From the NCBI RefSeq assembly GCF_001661075.1, contig NZ_CP014870.1:3492501-3556500 (forward strand): a stretch of DNA of 64,000 nt. The letters are read 5' to 3'. The notes beneath the pieces were generated by a model. The model had not been told where the DNA came from, did not search any database, and saw only the letters and a list, made by a program, of their open reading frames with translations. The stretch comes from Pseudomonas silesiensis. GTDB taxonomy: Bacteria; Pseudomonadota; Gammaproteobacteria; Pseudomonadales; Pseudomonadaceae. Below are positions 28,958-37,263 of the stretch, in pieces. The position numbers and the translations under genes were made by a program. Each line of letters starts with the position of its first letter. Positions within the stretch are counted from its first letter, which is position 1.

Positions 28958-30232
28958 ATGGCCGATCTCTCGATTGTCTTCGCCGGCATCAAAGCCCCCA
29001 ACCCGTTCTGGCTGGCCTCCGCGCCACCGACCGACAAGGCCTACAACGTGGTCCGCGCCTTCGAGGCGGGTTGGGGCGGCGTGGTCTGGAAAACCCTGGG
29101 AGAAGACCCGGCGGCGGTCAACGTCTCGTCGCGCTACTCCGCGCATTTCGGGCCCAACCGTGAAGTAGTGGGCTTCAACAACATCGAACTGATCACCGAT
29201 CGGTCGTTGGAGATAAACCTGCGGGAAATCACCCAGGTCAAAAAAGACTGGCCGGACCGCGCGCTAATCGTCTCGTTGATGGTGCCCTGCGTGGAAGAGT
29301 CATGGAAATTCATCCTGCCGCTGGTGGAAGCCACCGGTGCCGACGGCATCGAGCTGAATTTCGGCTGCCCCCACGGCATGCCGGAACGGGGCATGGGCGC
29401 AGCGGTCGGCCAAGTGCCGGAGTATGTCGAGCAAGTCACCCGCTGGTGCAAGACGTATTGCTCGCTGCCAGTCATCGTCAAGCTCACGCCGAACATCACC
29501 GACATCCGCGTCGCCGCCCGCGCAGCCCATCGTGGCGGCGCCGATGCCGTATCGCTGATCAACACCATCAACTCGATCACCAGCGTCAACCTGGAACGCA
29601 TGGTCGCCAATCCCGCCGTCGGCAGCCAGAGCACCCACGGCGGTTATTGCGGGTCGGCGGTCAAGCCGATCGCGTTGAACATGGTCGCCGAAATCGCCCG
29701 CGACCCGCAGACCCAGGGCCTGCCGATTTGCGGCATCGGCGGGATTGGCAGCTGGCGCGACGCGGCGGAATTCATCGCCCTGGGCAGCGGCGCGGTGCAG
29801 GTGTGCACGGCGGCGATGCTGCATGGTTTCCGGATAGTCGACGAGATGAAGGATGGCTTGTCACGCTGGATGGACAGTCAGGGTTATGCCAGCGTCGCCG
29901 ATTTTTCAGGACGTGCGGTGGGCAACACCACGGACTGGAAGTATCTTGATATCAACTATCAGGTGATCGCGAAGATTGATCAGGAAGCCTGCATCGGCTG
30001 CGGTCGCTGTCATATCGCCTGCGAAGACACCTCGCACCAGGCGGTGGCCAGCCTCAAACAGGCGGACGGCACGCACAGGTATGAAGTGATCGATGAGGAG
30101 TGCGTGGGCTGCAACCTGTGCCAGATCACTTGTCCGGTGCAGGATTGCATCGAGATGGTACCGATGGAGAACGGCAAGCCGTTTCTGGATTGGGATCATG
30201 ATCCGAGGAATCCTTATCATGTTGCCGTTTAA
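28958..30232 (+). CDS. preA: NAD-dependent dihydropyrimidine dehydrogenase, PreA subunit
   Basis: 424-aa catalytic subunit. An FMN-binding dihydroorotate-dehydrogenase-like barrel fills about residues 1-330 (NPFWLASAPPTDK, LNFGCPHGMPERGMG, with the catalytic Cys in this segment). A ferredoxin domain at the end has two [4Fe-4S] motifs, CIGCGRCHIAC and CVGCNLCQITC. The ATG immediately follows the preT TAA, so translation is coupled. With hydA and pydC this completes uracil to beta-alanine. Confidence 0.95.
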   Translation: MADLSIVFAGIKAPNPFWLASAPPTDKAYNVVRAFEAGWGGVVWKTLGEDPAAVNVSSRYSAHFGPNREVVGFNNIELITDRSLEINLREITQVKKDWPDRALIVSLMVPCVEESWKFILPLVEATGADGIELNFGCPHGMPERGMGAAVGQVPEYVEQVTRWCKTYCSLPVIVKLTPNITDIRVAARAAHRGGADAVSLINTINSITSVNLERMVANPAVGSQSTHGGYCGSAVKPIALNMVAEIARDPQTQGLPICGIGGIGSWRDAAEFIALGSGAVQVCTAAMLHGFRIVDEMKDGLSRWMDSQGYASVADFSGRAVGNTTDWKYLDINYQVIAKIDQEACIGCGRCHIACEDTSHQAVASLKQADGTHRYEVIDEECVGCNLCQITCPVQDCIEMVPMENGKPFLDWDHDPRNPYHVAV

Positions 30233-30255
30233 GGCAGGCGCTGACTGAACTGACG

Positions 30256-30352
30256 CCTTCGCGGGCAAGCCTCGCTCCTACAGAGTTCTTTGGCGTACAC
30301 AGGATTTGTGTACGACATAAATCCCTGTAGGAGCGAGGCTTGCCCGCGAAGA
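30256..30352. repeat. REP inverted pair, tail to tail
   Basis: CTTCGCGGGCAAGCCTCGCT at the left is mirrored at the right, with about 40 bp between arms. It follows the preA stop and precedes the left copy of the 18-bp repeat that borders the Rhs gene. Confidence 0.85.
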
Positions 30353-30379
30353 GGCCAGCAGCCCCACCGAAATCCTCAA

Positions 30380-30397
30380 GGCTCCAACCCAATCCCC
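30380..30397. repeat. 18-bp direct repeat, left copy (relic of a tetR 3' end)
   Basis: GGCTCCAACCCAATCCCC is identical to 31616-31633. Read on the minus strand it encodes GIGLEP followed by a stop (TGA), just as the real tetR end does (TAG). The two copies bracket the Rhs gene. Copy divergence begins just outside, with at most one more match after a 1-base gap. Confidence 0.7.
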
Positions 30398-30495
30398 GCC
30401 CGACGTCCATCCAACCTATCAGTTCTGCTAGTAGACGACTCGCCCCATATCTCCGAAGCTGACACCCATCCAATTCGCCAGCGAAGGACCGCACC

Positions 30496-31554
30496 ATGTC
30501 AACCTCATCCTTGAAGATGCTGTGCCGCTATCAATACGACCCACTGGACCGTCTCACGGGCGTGGGGGTTCTGGAGGGAGCCCGCAACCAGCGCTTTTAC
30601 CAGGAGGACCATCTGACTACCAAACTGGGAGAGCAGACGCAACGAACCATCTTCCGCCATGAAGCCCAACCGCTGGCGCAGCTACACATCGCAGCCGGCG
30701 GCACCGAAACCACACTTCTAGCCACCGACCAAGCCGACTCGCTGCTGCAGGCGGTCCGGGGTACAAACCCGCAACAATTGGCCTACACCGCCTACGGCCA
30801 TCACCCGGCAGAAAGGGGTCTGAGCCGTTTGCTTGGGTTTAATGGTGAATGCCCCGACTCGATCACTGGGCACTATTTACTGGGCCAGGGCAAGCGGGCT
30901 TTTAATCCGGTTTTGATGCGTTTTAACAGTCCGGATGAGTTGAGCCCGTTTGGTGCAGGGGGGATAAATCCATATGCATATTGCGAGGGCGACCCCATCA
31001 ATTTTTCGGATCCATCCGGAAACGGAAAATTCAAAATAATATTAGATCTGGCTGAACGTACCGCTAGACGTACCAAATTAGCACTTACCAACACCCCACT
31101 AAATACAACACACCGCTCCTCCCACTCCATAGCCCGGGCCGCTCGCTCAGCATCAACGTCCAATCCAATTGTTGATACCGCTACTCCGATTGCCTCTCCT
31201 ATAAAAACTCAAAGATCAAAACTGCCGCCTGAAAAAAAGGCAAAAAGAACAAGAACAGAAGGAAATCCCGCACGAACTAAACACCAACAACAAGCATATG
31301 AAAAAGAAAGTAAATTAGCTGCCGACGCACGCAAATATGACGCACGTGAAGATAACCCAAGCAATTATGAAAATACGGAATTGCGAAATAAATTTGACGT
31401 ACTAAACCAAGAACTAAGTGATATCAGAGCGCGACGGGCTCCATATGAACAGGTCGAGATGGTACGCAAGCGCGCTGGTTATGCTCGAAGAATTGCCAAG
31501 CAAAGCGCTATTACAAGTATTGAGAATCAAGCCAAAACAATTAGAAACAAATAG
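30496..31554 (+). CDS. Orphan RHS repeat-associated core protein with variable C-terminal tail (candidate polymorphic toxin)
   Basis: 352 aa. Residues 1 to about 175 are the end of an Rhs barrel: YDPLDRLTG, then the core hallmark LGFNGECPDSITGHYLLGQG, RAFNPVLMRFNSPDELSPFG and INPYAYCEGDPINFSDPSG. After DPSG the sequence changes abruptly to an AT-rich, Lys/Arg/Glu-rich tail of about 175 residues that I cannot assign. This is the layout of polymorphic toxins. It lacks a signal peptide and the long Rhs repeat body. GAAGGA precedes the ATG. No immunity gene fits in the 57 nt before the convergent tetR stop. Secretion route and activity are unknown. Confidence 0.75.
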   Translation: MSTSSLKMLCRYQYDPLDRLTGVGVLEGARNQRFYQEDHLTTKLGEQTQRTIFRHEAQPLAQLHIAAGGTETTLLATDQADSLLQAVRGTNPQQLAYTAYGHHPAERGLSRLLGFNGECPDSITGHYLLGQGKRAFNPVLMRFNSPDELSPFGAGGINPYAYCEGDPINFSDPSGNGKFKIILDLAERTARRTKLALTNTPLNTTHRSSHSIARAARSASTSNPIVDTATPIASPIKTQRSKLPPEKKAKRTRTEGNPARTKHQQQAYEKESKLAADARKYDAREDNPSNYENTELRNKFDVLNQELSDIRARRAPYEQVEMVRKRAGYARRIAKQSAITSIENQAKTIRNK

Positions 31555-31611
31555 AGCAAAACTAACGTTGCTACAACTTCATACCCAAGCACCATAACTT
31601 CGGCGCGCAGA

Positions 31612-32232
31612 CTACGGCTCCAACCCAATCCCCCGCAATATCACACTGGTCACCGTCTGTACCGCCCGCTCGAACTGCATATCCGACAACGGCTGATGAT
31701 CATTGAGAATATTCACCTGATGATCAAAGTCAGCATAATGTTGAGTCGATGCCCAAATCATATAAAGCAGGCTCGAAGGCTCCACCGGCAAAATGCGTTT
31801 GTCCTCCACCCACTGGCGGATTTTCGCTTCTTTCATCTTGGCCCAGTCGTACAGGCTCGCATCCAGTTTCTCACCCAGGGTCGGCGCGCCGTGGATGATT
31901 TCGTTGGCCCAGACTTTTGACCCGTAAGGCCGGCTGCGGGAGTGGTTCATCTTGGCGCGGATGTAGCTGCTGAGTACCACCCGTGGGTCGTCGAACATCT
32001 CGAAGCACAGGGCGTCCTGTTTCCAGACTTCGAGCAGGTCGAAAAGCACGGCGCTGTACAGCTCGCTCTTGGTGCTGAAGTAGTAATGCAGGTTGGAACG
32101 CGGCAGCTGGACCTCGGCGGCGATGTCGGCCATGGCGGTGCTGCCGAAGCCTTTTTCGGCGAAGACCTTTTCGGCTCCCAGCAGAATTTTCTCGACGTTA
32201 CTGCGGCGGATTTCGATCTTGTGATTGCCCAT
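31612..32232 (-). CDS. rutR: TetR family regulator, RutR-like
   Basis: 206-aa repressor. The N-terminal TetR helix-turn-helix is AEKVFAEKGFGSTAMADIAA and QLPRSNLHYYFSTKSELYSAV. The C-terminal ligand domain is of the YcdC/RutR type (SYIRAKMNHSRSRPYGSKVWANE, IWASTQHYADFDHQVN). RutR binds uracil or thymine in E. coli and controls pyrimidine breakdown, so control of the divergent pyd genes is likely. The open frame extends to 32706 on the minus strand across copC, but the ATG at 32232 with GGGAG upstream is the true start. Its last 18 coding bases match a repeat copy at 30380. Confidence 0.85.
   Translation of the reverse strand: MGNHKIEIRRSNVEKILLGAEKVFAEKGFGSTAMADIAAEVQLPRSNLHYYFSTKSELYSAVLFDLLEVWKQDALCFEMFDDPRVVLSSYIRAKMNHSRSRPYGSKVWANEIIHGAPTLGEKLDASLYDWAKMKEAKIRQWVEDKRILPVEPSSLLYMIWASTQHYADFDHQVNILNDHQPLSDMQFERAVQTVTSVILRGIGLEP
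31616..31633. repeat. 18-bp direct repeat, right copy (within tetR 3' end)
   Basis: Identical to 30380-30397. It is the coding sequence for the last residues (GIGLEP) of the TetR regulator, an attachment-site-like position at a gene end. Confidence 0.7.
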
Positions 32233-32377
32233 GAGGGCTCCCTGACACCAGCGTTGCTCAAGACTAGCATCCGCTCTACTTCGGGGCGACAGGGGAAAAC
32301 GAATCTTCCTACGCCCGGTTTCATGCTCATGCAGGTAAACTGCCCGCCTCTTCGAACCTGCCTCTGAGGTATCCACG

Positions 32378-32743
32378 ATGCTGCTCAAGAACGCCCTGAC
32401 CACCGCCGCCCTCCTCGGCTCACTGTTCGCCGCCTCATCGGTGTTGGCCCATGCCCATTTGAAAAGCCAGACTCCGGCTGCGGACAGCACGGTGAGCGCA
32501 CCGGCGGAACTGCGCCTGGTGTTTTCCGAAGGCGTGGAAGCGACCTTTACCAAAGTCAGCATCAGCAAGGACGGCGCCCCAGTCCCGGTGAAAAGCCTGG
32601 CCACCGAAGGCAGCGATAAAAAGACCCTGGTCGTGACTCCCGCGGCGCCATTGGCGGCCGGTGCGTACAAAGTCGAGTGGCATGCGGTGTCGGTCGATAC
32701 CCACAAAAGCGAAGGCGCCTACGGCTTCAAGGTTGGCCAGTAA
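32378..32743 (+). CDS. copC: Copper resistance protein CopC
   Basis: 121-aa periplasmic copper-binding protein. The signal peptide ends VLA, so the mature N-terminus is His25 (HAHLKSQTPA), the first Cu(II) ligand. The other CopC ligands are the Asp and His of VDTHKSEG near the C-terminus. No Met-rich Cu(I) loop is visible, so this is the Cu(II)-only type. It is followed 3 nt later by copD. CopA and CopB are absent here, which points to copper uptake or supply rather than resistance. Confidence 0.9.
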   Translation: MLLKNALTTAALLGSLFAASSVLAHAHLKSQTPAADSTVSAPAELRLVFSEGVEATFTKVSISKDGAPVPVKSLATEGSDKKTLVVTPAAPLAAGAYKVEWHAVSVDTHKSEGAYGFKVGQ

Positions 32744-32746
32744 TTC

Positions 32747-33604
32747 ATGATCAGTGCGATGGTGCTGTGCCGTTTCCTGCATTTCACCGTGGTGTTGATG
32801 CTGTTTGGGGCCTGGGTATTCAAGCCTTTGCTGTCAGGCCGTGAAACCGCGCTGGATCGACCTCTGGCGCGGGTATGCCAGTGGCTTGCCGGGGTGGCGT
32901 TGTTCAGCGGTGTCGGCTGGTTGCTGCTGATCGCTGCCAGCATGGCCGGTAGCTGGGCGGCGGCATTCGATCCGTCGACCCTGGGCCTGGTGTTGGGCAA
33001 GACGTTTTTCGGTCAGGTCTGGCGCTGGCATTTGCTGCTCAATCTGCTGTTGCTGGTGTTGCTGCTGACGCCGCTGCGCGACAACCTCCCCTGGCGAATC
33101 GTCTTGAGTGGCCTGTTGCTGGCGACATTGGCCCCGGTGGGCCATGGCGCCATGCTTGACGGCAACGAAGGCCGGTTGCTGATCCTTAACCAGATCATCC
33201 ATCTGATCTGCGTCGGTGCCTGGCTCGGGGGGTTGATGGTGCTGGTGATGATCCTCCTGCGACCGGACACACACGCCGTCAAAGCGATCTTGCAACGCTT
33301 CAGCGGTGTCGGTTATGCATTGGTGGCGGGGCTGGTGATCACGGGGCTGATCAATGTGCGGGTCCTGACCGGGCAATTCTGGCCTACGCCACTGCTGTCG
33401 GGTTTCGCACTGATTCTGCTGATCAAGGTGGTGCTGGTCGCCGCCATGTCGGGACTGGCGCTGTTCAACCGACTGCGGATCAAGGATTGCGAACAGCGGC
33501 AGTCAACCCTGAAAACAAGTGTGATCCTGGAATGGTTGCTGGGGATTGGGGCGGTGGCGGCGGTATCGCTGCTGGGGACCCTGCCGCCAATGATCATGAG
33601 CTGA
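32747..33604 (+). CDS. copD: Copper resistance/import membrane protein CopD
   Basis: 285-aa inner-membrane protein with about eight segments and the CopD domain. Conserved His positions occur in CRFLHFTVVLMLFGAWVF, GHGAML and NQIIHLICVGAWLGGL. It acts with CopC in moving copper across the inner membrane. Coupled to copC by a 3-nt gap. Ends before a REPIN. Confidence 0.88.
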   Translation: MISAMVLCRFLHFTVVLMLFGAWVFKPLLSGRETALDRPLARVCQWLAGVALFSGVGWLLLIAASMAGSWAAAFDPSTLGLVLGKTFFGQVWRWHLLLNLLLLVLLLTPLRDNLPWRIVLSGLLLATLAPVGHGAMLDGNEGRLLILNQIIHLICVGAWLGGLMVLVMILLRPDTHAVKAILQRFSGVGYALVAGLVITGLINVRVLTGQFWPTPLLSGFALILLIKVVLVAAMSGLALFNRLRIKDCEQRQSTLKTSVILEWLLGIGAVAAVSLLGTLPPMIMS

Positions 33605-33615
33605 AATACGCCCCC

Positions 33616-33717
33616 CTGTAGGAGCGAGCTTGCTCGCGAAGAACCTGAGAGTGCCGCCGGGTGTCAGGTTTCCAGCGTTATCGTTGACGTCCATCGCGAG
33701 CAAGCTCGCTCCTACAG
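33616..33717. repeat. REPIN with conserved spacer
   Basis: CTGTAGGAGCGAGCTTGCTC and mirror arm. The spacer contains AACCTGAGAGTGCCGCC and GCGTTATCGTTGACG, recurring in related form at 48722, 48861, 50931 and 57075. Confidence 0.88.
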
Positions 33718-33804
33718 AGTTCACCGACATACGACCAAAGTCGTTAAGTCATCGTATAACTTCTAATTGACAATCCCCGGAATCCTCGCAAATAATCGCC
33801 CTAT

Positions 33805-33830
33805 GTTGTACGACGACGTATGACGACAAT
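33805..33830. promoter_or_regulatory. Operator-like repeat upstream of the OprD porin gene
   Basis: GTTGTACGAC followed by GACGTATGACGACAAT. The first part on the minus strand reads GTCGTACAAC, nearly the GTCGTACGAC palindrome at 35392 before udh. Palindromes of this size suit FadR-type GntR regulators, common for sugar-acid genes; no such regulator is in the window. It lies 31-56 nt before the start codon. Confidence 0.5.
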
Positions 33831-33860
33831 AAAAACAAAAAAGTAAACGGGAGCGTCACA

Positions 33861-35156
33861 GTGAGCAAGCTCGTCCGCAATTCCTCCGTCAGCACCCCTC
33901 GTCCTACCTTCGCACGCCGTCATGCCCTGGGCCTCATCAGCTTCAGCAGCCTGGCTTTCGCCCTGCCCCTGACCGCCAACGCCGAGGGCTTCGTCGATGA
34001 TGCCAAGGCCACGTTGAACTTGCGCAACGCCTATTTCAATCGCAACTTCACCAACCCGGCCAACGCCCAGGGCAAGGCTGAAGAGTGGACGCAAAGTTTC
34101 ATCCTCGACGCGAAGTCAGGGTTCACCCCGGGGCCAGTCGGTTTTGGCGTAGACGTACTGGGTATGTACTCGCAGAAGCTTGACGGTGGTAAAGGCACCG
34201 GCGGCACGCAGTTGTTGCCGATCCATGACGACGGTCGCCCCGCGGACAATTTCGGGCGGCTGGGTGTGGCGCTGAAAGGCAAAATCTCGAAGACTGAAGT
34301 AAAGGTTGGCGAATGGATGCCGGTGTTGCCGATCCTGCGCTCCGACGACGGCCGCTCCCTGCCCCAGACCTTCCGCGGTGGCCAGGTGACCTCCACCGAG
34401 ATCAGCGGCCTGACGCTCTACGGCGGTCAGTTTCGCGCCAACAGCCCGCGCAACGACGCGAGCATGGAAGACATGTTCATGAACGGCAAGGCTGCCTTTA
34501 CCACCGACCGGTTCAACTTCGGCGGCGGTGAGTACGCGTTCAACGAAAAGCGCACCCAGGTCGGTGTCTGGTACTCGGAACTCAGCGACATCTATCAGCA
34601 GCAGTATTTCAACCTGAGCCACAGCCAGCCCATCGGCGACTGGACCCTGGGCGCCAACCTCGGGTACTTCATCGGCAAGGAAGACGGCAGCGCCCTGGCC
34701 GGCGACCTCGACAACAAAACCGCATTCGCCCTGCTCTCGGCCAAATACGGCGGCAACACCTTCTACGTCGGCCTGCAAAAGCTCAGCGGCGACGATGTCT
34801 GGATGCGGGTCAACGGCACCAGCGGCGGCACCCTGGCCAACGATAGCTTCAACTCGAGCTACGACAACGCCAAGGAAAAATCCTGGCAGCTGCGCCACGA
34901 CTACAACTTCGTCGCCCTCGGCATTCCGGGCCTGACGATGATGAACCGCTACATCAGCGGCGATAACGTGCACACCGGCGCGATCACCGACGGCAAGGAA
35001 TGGGGTCGCGAATCGGAACTGGCCTACACCGTGCAGAGCGGCGCGCTGAAGAACCTTAACGTCAAATGGCGCAACGCGACCATCCGCCGGGATTTCAGTA
35101 CCAACGAATTCGATGAAAACCGGATTTTTATCAGCTATCCGCTTTCGTTGCTTTAA
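33861..35156 (+). CDS. OprD family outer-membrane porin
   Basis: 431-aa substrate-specific porin. A long signal (to ...LTANA, about residue 41) is followed by GFVDDAKATLNLRNAYFNRNF, the typical OprD mature start. The barrel ends in the C-terminal ...FISYPLSLL, with an aromatic/hydrophobic pattern of outer-membrane proteins. The start is a GTG at 33861 with CGGGAG upstream. Placement before udh and a TRAP transporter suggests uptake of glucuronate or galacturonate; substrate by context only. Confidence 0.9.
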   Translation: MSKLVRNSSVSTPRPTFARRHALGLISFSSLAFALPLTANAEGFVDDAKATLNLRNAYFNRNFTNPANAQGKAEEWTQSFILDAKSGFTPGPVGFGVDVLGMYSQKLDGGKGTGGTQLLPIHDDGRPADNFGRLGVALKGKISKTEVKVGEWMPVLPILRSDDGRSLPQTFRGGQVTSTEISGLTLYGGQFRANSPRNDASMEDMFMNGKAAFTTDRFNFGGGEYAFNEKRTQVGVWYSELSDIYQQQYFNLSHSQPIGDWTLGANLGYFIGKEDGSALAGDLDNKTAFALLSAKYGGNTFYVGLQKLSGDDVWMRVNGTSGGTLANDSFNSSYDNAKEKSWQLRHDYNFVALGIPGLTMMNRYISGDNVHTGAITDGKEWGRESELAYTVQSGALKNLNVKWRNATIRRDFSTNEFDENRIFISYPLSLL

Positions 35157-35199
35157 GGCGTTTTTTGGCTGGCAAATACCTCGGTGCAACACACGTCCC

Positions 35200-35302
35200 C
35201 TGTAGGAGCGCAGCTTGCTCGCGGTGGTTTCAAGAGCGCCGTGTATCCAATCAGCGCGCGTCATCGTTAACGTCCATCGCGAGCAAGCTTCGCTCCTACG
35301 GG
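35200..35302. repeat. REPIN
   Basis: TGTAGGAGCGCAGCTTGCTC and its mirror with a spacer of about 55 bp. It separates oprD from the udh promoter and operator-like site. Confidence 0.85.
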
Positions 35303-35391
35303 GGTAGGTCTGCCGGAAAAGATAACCCCCCGTCAATTTCACCCAAAGTCGCGTTGACAAAACCCGGGAAGCCTAACGATACTTTGACCAA

Positions 35392-35401
35392 GTCGTACGA
35401 C
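35392..35401. promoter_or_regulatory. Operator-like palindrome upstream of udh
   Basis: GTCGTACGAC, a perfect 10-bp palindrome 44 nt before the udh ATG, extended by ACAAC, and preceded by TTGACC (35385) that could act as a -35. Related to the site before oprD. Confidence 0.5.
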
Positions 35402-35445
35402 AACCTACAACGCACCCTAACAATAACTGCTGTCCAGGGACTTCC

Positions 35446-36264
35446 ATGACTACTACTCAAACAGCCCCTTTCAATCGCCTGCTGCTAACCGGTGCCGCCG
35501 GCGGCCTCGGTAAAGTGCTGCGCGAAACGCTGCGGCCTTATGCCAACGTGATTCGCCTGTCGGACATTGCCGACATCGCCCCGGCCATCGATGACCGGGA
35601 AGAAGTCGTCACCTGCGACCTTTCCGACAAACAAGCGGTGCATCGACTGGTCGAAGGCGTGGACGCCATCCTGCACTTCGGCGGCGTGTCGGTAGAGCGC
35701 TCGTTCGAAGAAATCCTCGGCGCCAACATCTGCGGCGTGTTCCACATCTACGAAGCGGCGCGCCGGCATGGCGTCAAGCGCGTGATTTTCGCCAGCTCCA
35801 ACCATGTGATCGGCTTCTACAAGCAGGACCAGGTCATCGACGCACACTCCCCGCGTCGCCCGGACAGTTACTACGGCTTGTCCAAGTCCTACGGCGAAGA
35901 CATGGCCACGTTCTACTTCGATCGTTATGGCATCGAGACCGTCAGCATCCGCATTGGCTCCTCGTTCCCGGAACCGCAAAACCGCCGGATGATGAGCACC
36001 TGGCTGAGCTTCGGCGATCTCACGCAATTGCTCGAGCGTGCGTTGCTCACCCCAGGCGTCGGTCACACCGTGGTGTATGGCATGTCCGATAACAAGGATA
36101 TCTGGTGGGATAACCGATTCGCGACCGCCCTGGGCTATGCCCCCAAAGACAGCTCCGAAGTGTTCCGCGGCAAGGTCGAAGCCCAGCCGATGCCCGCCGC
36201 TGATGATCCTGCGCGTGTCTATCAGGGTGGCGCCTTCTGTGCGGCCGGCCCGTTCGGCGACTGA
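35446..36264 (+). CDS. udh: Uronate dehydrogenase
   Basis: 272-aa NAD-dependent SDR that oxidises glucuronate or galacturonate to the aldaro-lactone. The Rossmann start is LLLTGAAGGLGKVLRE. The active-site Tyr/Lys lie in SYYGLSKSYGED, and SVERSFEEILGANI is a Udh-specific substrate loop. The length equals characterised Udh proteins. It heads the uronate transcript, followed by a lactonase and TRAP transporter. Confidence 0.92.
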   Translation: MTTTQTAPFNRLLLTGAAGGLGKVLRETLRPYANVIRLSDIADIAPAIDDREEVVTCDLSDKQAVHRLVEGVDAILHFGGVSVERSFEEILGANICGVFHIYEAARRHGVKRVIFASSNHVIGFYKQDQVIDAHSPRRPDSYYGLSKSYGEDMATFYFDRYGIETVSIRIGSSFPEPQNRRMMSTWLSFGDLTQLLERALLTPGVGHTVVYGMSDNKDIWWDNRFATALGYAPKDSSEVFRGKVEAQPMPAADDPARVYQGGAFCAAGPFGD

Positions 36265-36309
36265 ACCCGCAACGATCCCAACCATAACAGCCCAAGGGAA
36301 TGAGTCGCC

Positions 36310-37203
36310 ATGCACGCCGAATTGATTGTCGATGCCCGTAACGCGGTGGGTGAAAGCCCGGTCTGGGTCGCCGAGGAAAATGCCCTGTACTGGGTCGATA
36401 TTCCCGCTGGCGGCCTGCAACGCTGGCGTGCCGACAGCGGTCATGTCGATGCCTGGACCGCCCCGCAAATGCTTGCCTGCATCGCACGTCAAGGCAATGG
36501 ACGCTGGGTGGCCGGCATGGAAAGCGGCTTCTTTGAGCTGCACCCGCATAACGACGGCAGCCTCGACAGCGAACTGCTGGCCGGCGTGAATCACGCTCGC
36601 CCCGACATGCGCCTCAACGACGGTCGTTGCGATCGTCAGGGGCGCTTCTGGGCCGGGAGCATGGTGCTGAACATGGGCGCCAATGCTGCCGAGGGCAGGC
36701 TCTATCGCTACAGCGCCGGGCAACCGGGGCCGCTCGAGGCGCAACTCGGCGGGTTCATCGTGCCCAACGGCCTGGGCTTCAGCCCGGATGGCCGCACGAT
36801 GTACCTGTCGGATTCCCATCCCCTGGTCCAGCAGATCTGGGCCTTCGATTACGACATCGACACCGGCACGCCGTCCAGGCGCCGGCTGTTCGTCGACATG
36901 CATCAGTTCCCCGGGCGTCCCGACGGCGCCGCGGTGGATGCCGAAGGCTGCTACTGGATCTGCGCCAACGACGCCGGGCTGATCCATCGTTTCACCCCTG
37001 ATGGCCGACTGGACCGCTCCCTCGCGGTCCCGGTGAAAAAACCCACCATGTGCGCCTTTGGTGGCAGTCGACTGGACACGCTGTTCGTGACCTCGATCCG
37101 CCCCGGTGACGACCGGGACGAACAGTCCCTGGCCGGCGGTGTATTTGCCCTGAATCCCGGGGTGAAAGGTTTGCCGGAACCTGCGTTCAACCCATTGCCG
37201 TAA
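36310..37203 (+). CDS. SMP-30/gluconolactonase family lactonase (uronolactonase)
   Basis: 297-aa six-bladed beta-propeller metalloenzyme. It carries the metal ligands of the family: Glu in VGESPVWV, Asn in RPDMRLNDGRCDRQGRFWAG and VPNGLGFSPDG, and Asp in HQFPGRPDGAAVD. It follows udh by 45 nt, so it very likely hydrolyses the galactaro- or glucaro-lactone made by Udh. No signal peptide, so cytoplasmic. Confidence 0.88.
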   Translation: MHAELIVDARNAVGESPVWVAEENALYWVDIPAGGLQRWRADSGHVDAWTAPQMLACIARQGNGRWVAGMESGFFELHPHNDGSLDSELLAGVNHARPDMRLNDGRCDRQGRFWAGSMVLNMGANAAEGRLYRYSAGQPGPLEAQLGGFIVPNGLGFSPDGRTMYLSDSHPLVQQIWAFDYDIDTGTPSRRRLFVDMHQFPGRPDGAAVDAEGCYWICANDAGLIHRFTPDGRLDRSLAVPVKKPTMCAFGGSRLDTLFVTSIRPGDDRDEQSLAGGVFALNPGVKGLPEPAFNPLP

Positions 37204-37263
37204 CCGCTTGTGCTGCACCGCTGCGCCTTGAAAACAACAATAACAAGACTGGAGACACAACCC

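Noticed and set aside
30380..31633. A complete mobile element around the Rhs gene
   Set aside because: The direct repeats are real, but no integrase, transposase or terminal inverted repeat is present, so I report only the repeats and the gene.
32233..32706. N-terminal extension of the TetR protein through copC
   Set aside because: The open frame is antisense to copC, and the family start with a ribosome site is at 32232.
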